This document shows, piece after piece, positions 57,928 to 64,000 of a DNA stretch of 64,000 bases (its first letter is position 1; each line of letters opens with the position of its first letter). The stretch comes from SB15 sp964639245 (GTDB lineage Bacteria > Chloroflexota > Anaerolineae > Aggregatilineales > J027): contig CAZXCU010000007.1 of NCBI GenBank assembly GCA_964639245.1, forward strand, positions 229,497 through 293,496, in the 5' to 3' direction. The position numbers and the translations under genes are program-made. A model generated the notes under the pieces. It saw only the letters and a list, made by a program, of their open reading frames with translations. It was not told the origin of the DNA and made no database searches.

Positions 57928-59079
57928 CTAAGCCCTCGACGTTTCAGCTATCGGTTGTTCGGCGTAGAAATGCAGCCAGAGGAAAATCCCCATCACCACC
58001 ACCAGATTCAACGCGACCATGCTCATCATCCAGGCGGCGTGTCCATTGTCAAAAAAGTAGCCCACTAAATAGGGCAAAAACACCCCACCCAGATTCACCC
58101 CCACAATGAACCAACTGGTGACATGGGCGGTGAGGTTCAAGCGTCCTCCCGCATAGGCCATCATGCTCGGAAAAACTGTCGCTGCCGACAGCCCCGTCGT
58201 AATGACTCCCATCCACAGGGCGAGGGTCGTCTGGAACACCATCAAAAAACACGCACTCAAAAACATCCCGCCCAGCGAAGCCAATATCATGGTCGCAGGA
58301 CGAAAGCGCAGTGCCAAGGGAATCCCGATTAAACGCGCCACTGTGACCGCCCCTAAATACGCCGAATTGATATACGCCGCGCTGGTTTTATCCGCCAGAT
58401 CCATTTTAAGCGCGTAGGTATAAATCCAACCGCCAAAGGTGTAATTACCACTTGCTAGAAAAAAGAAAAACAGGGCAATCCAGAGGACTAAACGCGGATT
58501 GGCAGGCGGTAAATTTTCTTGGGTGCGCGATTGGTCAAGCGGGCTGGGCAACCGATACAACCACAGCGCGGCGGGCAGCATCAACAGCGCCAAAATCCAA
58601 TACCCGGCTGTAATTCCATCGGTTTGACGCACCGTTTCCGCAATAATCATCGGACACAGCACCGACCCCGCCCCAAAGAAAAAATGCAGCCCGTTCATGT
58701 AAGGCCCCACGGCTTTGCCATGCACCCAGACAATCAACGTGTTCCCGCCTACATTAATGCCACTTTCGGCAATTCCCAATAGCAGAAAAATGAGAATGAA
58801 CACACCCAAAAGTGGCACAAGCGGCGTAAGCGCCAACATCACACTCATCAGAATCAGCGCGGCAGCCATCAAGGGGTGTCCCGGTTGGCGGTCAAACAAA
58901 CGCCCAACCAGCAGCGTTCCCGCCAATGCGCCCACCGAACGCACCGTGAACAAAATCCCGATTTCGCTCAAGCTGGCATCGGTTTGGTCGGCTAAATCGG
59001 GCAGAGTCGGCCCCAAAGCGGCCATCATCAAGCCGAGTGAAACAAAAGAGAGGTAATAGGCGTAAGTGGTTTTGAGCAT
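57928..59079 (-). CDS. Major facilitator superfamily transporter (sugar-type-like)
   Basis: 383 residues with twelve membrane segments (YAYYLSFVSLGLMMAALGPT, GALAGTLLVGRLFDRQPGHP, VWHGKAVGPYMNGLHFFFGA-like region, AAYINSAYLGAVTVARLIGI). The pattern resembles the FucP/sugar or YbjJ-like branch in loop arrangement. Substrate unknown. It converges with the AT-rich orphan gene (8-nt gap) and is 65 nt downstream of the SIS protein gene. It could transport a sugar handled by that protein. Confidence 0.88.
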   Translation of the reverse strand: MLKTTYAYYLSFVSLGLMMAALGPTLPDLADQTDASLSEIGILFTVRSVGALAGTLLVGRLFDRQPGHPLMAAALILMSVMLALTPLVPLLGVFILIFLLLGIAESGINVGGNTLIVWVHGKAVGPYMNGLHFFFGAGSVLCPMIIAETVRQTDGITAGYWILALLMLPAALWLYRLPSPLDQSRTQENLPPANPRLVLWIALFFFFLASGNYTFGGWIYTYALKMDLADKTSAAYINSAYLGAVTVARLIGIPLALRFRPATMILASLGGMFLSACFLMVFQTTLALWMGVITTGLSAATVFPSMMAYAGGRLNLTAHVTSWFIVGVNLGGVFLPYLVGYFFDNGHAAWMMSMVALNLVVVMGIFLWLHFYAEQPIAETSRA

Positions 59080-59144
59080 GGGTATGGGTTTTCGGTTCTC
59101 AGTGGTCAGTTTTCGGCCTTTACGGATGACCGAAAACTGAAAAC

Positions 59145-59888
59145 TTATTTTTTCACGATGTCTGCGGTATCTACTGGATAACGCACCAGACGCGGCATAT
59201 ATTTTTCCTTCAAGGCTTGATTCAGGGAATCGCCTTCAGGAACATTTGCGCTGACCAGCACGGGCGGGGTGATGCCTTTTTCGGCTAAAATCATCGCCGC
59301 CTGCACGATGATCCCCTGCATGATGGCTGCTCCCACCACTGTTGAGGTTGCCCCGACGCGAATCGGGCTGTCTGGCAAGGGAATCACCGAGTCGCCGCGT
59401 TCGACATGGGTATCAATCGCAATATCAGCAATTTCATAAAGTTTTTTGCCGCTTGCGTGGCGCGGGGGAACACTCTGGCTGTGCTGCACAGATGTAATCG
59501 CCACCACGGTGAGTCCGGCTTCTTTAGCCAGCAGCGCCGCTTCGACAGGCACAGCATTAATCCCCGAATTGGAGATAATGACGATGGTGCTGCCTGCCCG
59601 GAGCGCATAATGACCTAAAATCGCGGCGGCAACGCCCTCAACCCGTTCTAAATCCCCGCCTGTATGGTCATAAATGTAATTGGCACAGGCGAAACCGCCC
59701 GCCCGCCAGAAGGCCTCCCGCGCAATCAGTTCGGAATGTCCACTGCCAAAGGTCAAAAAATCCTTGTCGTTGGCAATCGACTCGGCAACGGCTTGGGCGG
59801 CTTGGAGAATCGCCTCACCGGAGTCGTGCAGAACTTTATGGAGTTGGGCGGTGGCAATTTCAAAATAGTGCGTTATTGCATTGGTCAT
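59145..59888 (-). CDS. SIS-domain sugar-phosphate binding protein (UPF0309-like)
   Basis: About 247 residues from ATG 59888. A longer frame to 59996 exists but its first 36 codons come from a dispersed repeat, so I reject it. N-terminus MTNAITHYFEIATAQLHKVL, then DKDFLTFGSGHSELIAREAF (usually GTGHS), STIVIISNSGINAVPVEAAL and VGATSTVVGAAIMQGIIV. Phosphosugar isomerase/amidase-related fold that binds aldose or amino sugar phosphates. It lies downstream of the MalFG-type permeases and may deal with the imported sugar after phosphorylation. Activity not proved by sequence. Confidence 0.85.
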   Translation of the reverse strand: MTNAITHYFEIATAQLHKVLHDSGEAILQAAQAVAESIANDKDFLTFGSGHSELIAREAFWRAGGFACANYIYDHTGGDLERVEGVAAAILGHYALRAGSTIVIISNSGINAVPVEAALLAKEAGLTVVAITSVQHSQSVPPRHASGKKLYEIADIAIDTHVERGDSVIPLPDSPIRVGATSTVVGAAIMQGIIVQAAMILAEKGITPPVLVSANVPEGDSLNQALKEKYMPRLVRYPVDTADIVKK

Positions 59889-60217
59889 TGAGAGTTGTCC
59901 ATTTGATTTTTTTGCACAAAAACGGACGCGATTCGTAGAGCTTGCGTCCCTACAGGAGACGGCATCATGCAGATTAACTTTTAAATAAGGATACACACGG
60001 CGGACGCGATATATCGCGTCCCTACGGATGCGTGTGTAGGGACGGCATCTGCGTAGCGTGCCGTCCAGTTTACCCGTATCATATCCGTGCTAAATTGTTA
60101 AACAGCATTAGCCCAGTGCAACAACACCGCCCTAAAGGACGGCGTTAAAGCGTATCCGTATTAAAAAGTTAATCTGCATCATGCTGTAACACCTAACGCC
60201 TAAACCCTAATTCCTAT
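59889..60217. other. 329-nt gap between permease and SIS gene, filled by repeats
   Basis: No gene in this stretch. It is almost fully occupied by the GTAGGGACG element (59929-60183). It breaks what would otherwise be a continuous minus-strand operon of importer and SIS protein. Confidence 0.6.
59963..60183. mobile_element. Composite inverted-repeat element, copy D
   Basis: Ends ATGCAGATTAACTTTTAAAT (59967) and, inverted, TATTAAAAAGTTAATCTGCA (60159), bordered by CATC/CATG. The inside holds GGACGCGATATATCGCGTCC (60002-60021, perfect palindrome), GTAGGGACGGCATCTGCGTA (60036) and TATCCGTGCTAAATTGTTAA (60083). Parts recur at 13141, 34514, 35772 and 42027. It looks like a 220-bp miniature element with nested palindromes; no coding capacity. 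Confidence 0.8.
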
Positions 60218-61066
60218 CTAACTTTTAACCGCGCCGGATGTCAGCCCGCGAATCAACTGCCGTGAGAAAATGATGTACAACAGGATAATCGGCAGCATCG
60301 ACAGCGACAGCGCAGAAAGAATCGCGTTTAAATCGCGCTCGAATTGACCTTGAAACACCTGTGCGCCCAGCGTGACTGTTTTGACTTTTTCCGACGAGGC
60401 CAACAGCAAAGGAAACCACAGGTCGTTCCAGATGGGAATCATGTTAAAGACGGCGACTGTGCCAATGGCGGGACGCACCAACGGCAAAATCATCCAGTAA
60501 ATGCGATATTCGCTTGCGCCGTCCACCCGTGCCGCGTCTTTTAAATCGCGTGGGACTTGGGTCATAAAATTACTCAGCACAAAAATGGCTAAGGGCAGGC
60601 CCGACGCGGTATACACCAGAATCAAGCCTTGCAGCGTATCAATGAGTTCAACTTCTTTCATCAACCGCAGCAGGCTGACTGTCCCCAAGCGAATCGGAAT
60701 CATAATCCCGATGGACAGATACAAACTCAGAATCGTGTTCCCCTTGAATTTGTACTCGGAGAGGGCAAAAGCAGCCATCGTTCCCGCCAACAAAATCATG
60801 AACAGCGCCCCCAGCGTGACCACCAGACTGTTGATGAAATATTGGTCGAAGTTCCCGCGATTAAATACGGTGTCGTAGCCTTCCAACGACCATGCTTCAT
60901 CATCCGGCAGCACGATGGCATAGGGGTCAGCAAAAATTTCCCGCCGTTCTTTCACCGAATTTATCAGAATTAGCACCACCGGAAACAGCGCGATACAGGT
61001 ATAGGTCAGTAAAATGGCGTGAACCGCCACCAGTTGCAGCGTTCCACCCAGTCGAAAGCGCCCCAT
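60218..61066 (-). CDS. Sugar ABC transporter permease, MalG type
   Basis: 282 residues with six membrane segments (LQLVAVHAILLTYTCIALFP, LYLSIGIMIPIRLGTVSLLR). The cytoplasmic EAA loop that docks the ATPase is present: DAARVDGASEYRIYWMILPL followed by VRPAI. It imports a carbohydrate together with the MalF-type partner upstream; their start and stop are adjacent (no gap). The ATPase is not in the window, as in many such systems that share one MsmK-type ATPase. Confidence 0.95.
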   Translation of the reverse strand: MGRFRLGGTLQLVAVHAILLTYTCIALFPVVLILINSVKERREIFADPYAIVLPDDEAWSLEGYDTVFNRGNFDQYFINSLVVTLGALFMILLAGTMAAFALSEYKFKGNTILSLYLSIGIMIPIRLGTVSLLRLMKEVELIDTLQGLILVYTASGLPLAIFVLSNFMTQVPRDLKDAARVDGASEYRIYWMILPLVRPAIGTVAVFNMIPIWNDLWFPLLLASSEKVKTVTLGAQVFQGQFERDLNAILSALSLSMLPIILLYIIFSRQLIRGLTSGAVKS

Positions 61067-62110
61067 TTAATACTCCACCCGCAGCAATCGACGCTGCCAT
61101 CCAAATAAGTAAATTAAAATTCCGGTCAAAATAATCACGAACATCACGCCGGCAATGGCTGCGCCCATCGTGGGATTCCCCGCCTGCAATTGAAACCCGA
61201 AGAAGGTACGCGCAAAAAATGTACCCAACAAATCAGTGGAGAAATTCGGCCCGGCCAGCCCGCCTTTCATGGTATACACCAGATCGAAGGCGTTGAAGTT
61301 GCCGACAAAGGTCAGCACCGCCACAATCCCCACGGTGGGCAGAATCAGGGGAAATTTGATGCGCCAGAACACGCCCCACGCCGTCGCGCCGTCCACCCGT
61401 GCCGCTTCAATCAATTCATCGGGGATACTCACCAGCGCGGCTAAAAACAGCATCATCGGAATCCCCACAAACTGCCACACTGAAATGAGCGAAAGGGTCG
61501 GCAGGGCGGTTTCTTCTTCTCCTAACAGCGCTGTTTTGGAATATTCCTCTAGGCTAATGCGGAAAAACCAACGATCTGGCACGCCGATAGCATCCATCGC
61601 ATCCCACATCCACGTCCGTAAAAAGTCTAACGGCCCCATGATATCCCAGAAGCCATCCCGAATCTCGATGAGTCGCAGGAAAAAATCTTTAGACAACCCC
61701 CACAGCGGACTCATAATAATATTGCCCCAGATAATCCCCACCAGCACAAACGATAAAATTGTCGGAATAAAAATAAGGGTGCGGTAAATGGCCTTGCCGC
61801 GTACCGCCTGTGAACTGAGCAAGGTTGCCAGCAGCAGCCCGATGGGATTCTGGACGAACATATGAATCAGAAAAAAAGTGATATTATTTTTGACCGCCCC
61901 TTCCAAACGCGGGGCCCAATTTTTGTCCGTCAGTAGCTTTTCATAGTTGTCGAATCCGACAAACACCTCTTCTTGCGGATTGTCCTTGTCCGGCGCAAAA
62001 AATCCCAAGCGCAGCGAATCCACCAGAGGGTACATCATGAACACAGTGTAGATAATGACAGCAGGCGCAAGAAAAACAATAATATGGTAAGGAAAAGGTT
62101 TTTTTAGCAT
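61067..62110 (-). CDS. Sugar ABC transporter permease, MalF type
   Basis: 347 residues with six to seven membrane segments (IIVFLAPAVIIYTVFMMYPL, FIPTILSFVLVGIIWGNIIM, IAGVMFVIILTGILIYLFGW). EAA loop: EAARVDGATAWGVFWRIKFP. Somewhat longer than usual (about 300) due to an extracytoplasmic loop at residues 135-195 (LIEIRDGFWDIMGPLDFLRT). It pairs with the MalG-type permease and the binding protein gene 113 nt upstream, from which it is separated by two hairpins. Confidence 0.95.
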   Translation of the reverse strand: MLKKPFPYHIIVFLAPAVIIYTVFMMYPLVDSLRLGFFAPDKDNPQEEVFVGFDNYEKLLTDKNWAPRLEGAVKNNITFFLIHMFVQNPIGLLLATLLSSQAVRGKAIYRTLIFIPTILSFVLVGIIWGNIIMSPLWGLSKDFFLRLIEIRDGFWDIMGPLDFLRTWMWDAMDAIGVPDRWFFRISLEEYSKTALLGEEETALPTLSLISVWQFVGIPMMLFLAALVSIPDELIEAARVDGATAWGVFWRIKFPLILPTVGIVAVLTFVGNFNAFDLVYTMKGGLAGPNFSTDLLGTFFARTFFGFQLQAGNPTMGAAIAGVMFVIILTGILIYLFGWQRRLLRVEY

Positions 62111-62152
62111 GGTTTAGCCCATTGATTTAAAAGTAGCTGACCTCGCCCCCAA

Positions 62153-62212
62153 CCCCTCTCCAAAGAATGGAGAGGGGAGGCTTTAGACCCCTCAACTGTA
62201 GAACAGAGGGGT
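62153..62212 (-). promoter_or_regulatory. Two stem-loops between binding-protein and permease genes
   Basis: CCCCTCTCCAAAGAATGGAG continuing AGGGG (62153-62177) gives a 9-bp perfect stem; ACCCCTC ... GAGGGGT (62187-62212) gives a 7-bp stem. In the minus-strand transcript they follow the binding-protein gene directly. In MalE-type operons such structures protect the upstream message and lower permease output. They also resemble the dispersed hairpins at 19617 and 32568. Confidence 0.6.
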
Positions 62213-62223
62213 AGGATTAGAAA

Positions 62224-63519
62224 TTACCCGCCTTGTTGCGGTGCATACCAAGATTCCAGACCCGCTTGGAGTTCAGCCGCGCCATCTTCGGGAGAGAGGT
62301 CGCCATTGATGACCTGAGCGCTGACACGCCAGAGTTCATTTTCCAAGTTGGGTTCACCACGCGACAAAATCGCATAGGAGTTGCGAATGGTCGATTCGCA
62401 TTCACCGCGCCAGCTCAGGAATTCCTGCGCCAACGGATTTTCCAGTGTGATTTCGGCATTGGAGAGGCTGAAGAAGCCGGGCAGCGCATTGGAGTACAGT
62501 TCGGCAAATTCAGCGCTGGTCATCCAGCTCAGGAAGGTCAAGGCTGCTTCGCGTTTTTCTTCGGGGATATTGGCGTTCATACCGAGCGCAATGTCCGTGT
62601 GGTCGCTGATGTAGCAGGTTTCCGCGCCCGCCGCCACAGGGGGTTTGAACGCGCCCATTTCAAAAGCACCGTCAATTTGCGCTTCAAAACCGGAAATTTC
62701 CCACGAGCCGGAGGGATAAATTGCACCCAAGCCCAGCGTGAAGGCGCTCTGAGCATCCGGGTAGGTCAGCCCTTCAAAGCCTTCAATCAGGTAGCCATTC
62801 CATTTTGCCAGTTCCGCAAGGGTATTGACATAGGCTTCATCAGTTAATTTCTGTGTGCCATCAATCAGGCCCAAACGACCTGTTTCACCGCCCCAGAAGT
62901 TCGGGCCGATGTTCTGGAAACCCACGGTGGCAGATTCCCACTGGTCAGCAGTACCCAGCACCAAGGGCGCATAGGTGCCATCTTCTTGAATGGCATCCAA
63001 CACCGCATAGAATTCGTCCCATGTGGTCGGTTCTTCGAGTCCGAGTTCTTCAAAGGCGGTTTTGTTGTAGATGAAGCCGTGAATCACGGAAGCCATCGGC
63101 ACACAGAACACGTCCGAACCATCGTCGGTAATCCATGCGCTCTTGGCAACATCGCTGAAGTTTTCCAACCCGGCGAGGTCATTCAACGAGGCCAGATAGC
63201 CTTTGGTGAACAGATCCAGCGAGGCATCGAAGGGACGGCAGGTGATGAGATCGCCTGCGGTGCCAGCTTCCAGCTTGCTGTTCAACACACCGTTATATTC
63301 CGCCGGGGCGGTGGGGGCAAATTCGACTGCAATATCAGGATATTGTGCATTAAACGCCGGGATAATCACGTCCTGCCAGATGGTCAGGTCGTCGTTACGC
63401 CAGCTTTCGATGATGAGCGCGTCGTCACTTTGCGCCATCGTTTTCTTGCTGGGAGCAGCAGAAACCACCACCGCCGCCGCCAGTGCAACCACTAACAACA
63501 GTCCCAAAATTTTCTTCAT
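62224..63519 (-). CDS. Extracellular sugar-binding protein (ABC, family 1)
   Basis: 431 residues, typical for MalE-type proteins. Signal peptide LGLLLVVALAAAVVVSAAPS. Mature regions: NDDLTIWQDVIIPAFNAQYP, VEFAPTAPAEYNGVLNSKLE, AGTAGDLITCRPFDASLDLF and TWDEFYAVLDAIQEDG, and at the end FLSWRGECESTIRNS. It delivers a carbohydrate to the MalFG-type permeases downstream. AAGGAG is 7 nt before the ATG, a strong ribosome binding site. A 20-nt palindrome 30 nt upstream is the likely operator. Ligand not known. Confidence 0.95.
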   Translation of the reverse strand: MKKILGLLLVVALAAAVVVSAAPSKKTMAQSDDALIIESWRNDDLTIWQDVIIPAFNAQYPDIAVEFAPTAPAEYNGVLNSKLEAGTAGDLITCRPFDASLDLFTKGYLASLNDLAGLENFSDVAKSAWITDDGSDVFCVPMASVIHGFIYNKTAFEELGLEEPTTWDEFYAVLDAIQEDGTYAPLVLGTADQWESATVGFQNIGPNFWGGETGRLGLIDGTQKLTDEAYVNTLAELAKWNGYLIEGFEGLTYPDAQSAFTLGLGAIYPSGSWEISGFEAQIDGAFEMGAFKPPVAAGAETCYISDHTDIALGMNANIPEEKREAALTFLSWMTSAEFAELYSNALPGFFSLSNAEITLENPLAQEFLSWRGECESTIRNSYAILSRGEPNLENELWRVSAQVINGDLSPEDGAAELQAGLESWYAPQQGG

Positions 63520-63548
63520 GACATCTCCTTGTGGAAATATTATTGGAA

Positions 63549-63568
63549 ACTATAGAACCTTCTATAGT
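63549..63568. promoter_or_regulatory. Palindromic operator candidate for the sugar importer
   Basis: ACTATAGAACCTTCTATAGT: two 9-nt arms with a 2-nt centre and no mismatch. It lies 30 nt before the binding-protein ATG. Size and symmetry fit a GntR/LacI-type dimer site near the promoter. No regulator gene is next to it in the window. Confidence 0.65.
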
Positions 63569-63865
63569 GCTTTTAATTGTATTCAGGGAAGGCGCATTTT
63601 TCAACCAATTGGCCTAGATTGGCCTAGTCCAATTTAACGCTGTGCTTTAGCGCGGTTAATGTACGTTAATTTTTAATATCGAGATGGGTTTTTCGTAGAG
63701 GCGGGGACAAGGCGCGTTAGATGGGAGTGTGAGTGTTTGTCAAAAAGTCCGCTGCGCCGATACCCGCCCCCCGAAAGCATTTACTGGATGCAGCATTTAG
63801 TAATTCGCGGGTAGTCGTGATAAGCTACGGGGAAACTCGTAGCTTTTTATTGGGGCAGGACAGTC
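63569..63865. other. Gene-free divergent spacer
   Basis: Together with the operator this makes 346 nt between divergent genes. TTGGCCTAGATTGGCCTAGT near 63610 is a short direct repeat. I saw no gene. TTTACTGGATGCAGCA near 63780 also resembles 55086-55102. Confidence 0.4.
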
Positions 63866-64000
63866 ATGAAAAAATTACGCCGTTGGGGACTCTTTCTGTT
63901 GGTGAATCTCATCGTGATTGCCGTGATTCTGGAAATCGGGTTGCGAATCACCCTGAAAGACACCTTTCCGCCGCGTTTTTTTGAACCCCATCCCACCTTC
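63866..64000 (+). CDS. Partial membrane-anchored protein (right edge)
   Basis: 45 codons are visible before the window ends, from ATG 63866, with GGGGCAGGAC upstream. The sequence has a basic start (MKKLRRWG), one membrane span (LFLLVNLIVIAVILEIGLRI) and then TLKDTFPPRFFEPHPTF. The EIGLR at the end of a span followed by a Pro-rich part is common in membrane-anchored SGNH-hydrolase-type proteins; that is only a guess here. Confidence 0.6.
   Translation, partial: MKKLRRWGLFLLVNLIVIAVILEIGLRITLKDTFPPRFFEPHPTF

Noticed and set aside
59889..59996. 36-residue N-terminal extension of the SIS protein
   Set aside because: Encoded by a dispersed palindromic repeat; the family N-terminus begins at 59888.
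1..64000. rRNA or tRNA genes
   Set aside because: No cloverleaf-like or rRNA-like stretch was noticed on reading. A tRNA scan would be decisive; I could not run it.
1..64000. Prophage or insertion sequence with transposase
   Set aside because: No transposase, integrase, capsid or portal-like protein was found in any frame; only short non-coding elements are present.

Overview
The window looks like a chromosomal scaffold piece from a free-living, heterotrophic Gram-negative-like or monoderm bacterium, most likely a member of the Chloroflexota (Anaerolineae-type). That placement is inferred from style rather than from a marker gene: there is no rRNA, tRNA or ribosomal protein here. The hints are moderate GC content, sugar ABC importers of the MalEFG and RbsB types, an actinobacterial/archaeal-type inositol-1-phosphate synthase, a Ser/Thr kinase fused to an ATPase and TPRs, a PP2C phosphatase, many secreted proteins with no recognised domain, and abundant dispersed palindromic repeats. 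A run of 100 N at 42172-42271 marks a scaffold gap inside a tandem repeat.

Left part (1-9.1 kb): a sugar locus. A substrate-binding protein made of two fused copies of the same ~307-residue domain runs off the left edge. It lies downstream of a DeoR-type repressor, and divergent from these is a compact operon of a PfkA-like kinase, a ROK kinase and a phosphomannose-isomerase-like cupin. A SanA-type membrane protein and a large hybrid histidine kinase follow. 9.1-16.8 kb holds an orphan helical-repeat protein, a DedA / zinc-ribbon / histidine-phosphatase operon with 4-nt overlaps, a TPR protein, two Gfo/Idh/MocA dehydrogenases and a secreted protein with an internal duplication.

17.2-21.4 kb is a pentose-phosphate cluster (rpiA, gnd, zwf, pgl, in transcription order on the minus strand) supplying NADPH and ribose 5-phosphate. 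21.7-34.3 kb holds a flavin monooxygenase, secreted and TPR proteins, YceI, a Nudix hydrolase, PP2C, inositol-phosphate synthase and MurJ.

34.4-42.0 kb is the most unusual part: nine plus-strand genes for secreted or membrane-anchored proteins. They include two two-repeat paralogs and a tandem array of six small paralogs sharing a C-x(2-3)-C-W-x-G-[IV] motif, a [FL]GxPD-like motif and a C-terminal W-Q-G motif. I do not recognise this family. A dispersed palindromic repeat appears to have been inserted in frame into the first gene.

42.4-54.9 kb holds a helical protein, a non-RD Ser/Thr kinase-ATPase-TPR protein, an MFS/ChrB-like operon behind a clean palindrome, a DM13-domain protein, a TIR-TPR protein next to a VapBC-type toxin-antitoxin pair, and a MarR / ABC ATPase / FtsX-permease operon. 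55.5-64 kb holds nicotinate phosphoribosyltransferase, an AT-rich orphan membrane protein, an MFS transporter, and a MalEFG-type importer with a SIS-domain sugar-phosphate protein under a perfect 9+9 palindrome. A partial gene runs off the right edge.

Two copies of a ~128-bp miniature inverted-repeat element (21624-21751, 55274-55400) and many copies of a GTAGGGACG-type palindrome show active small repeat elements. No CRISPR array, prophage or transposase gene was seen.
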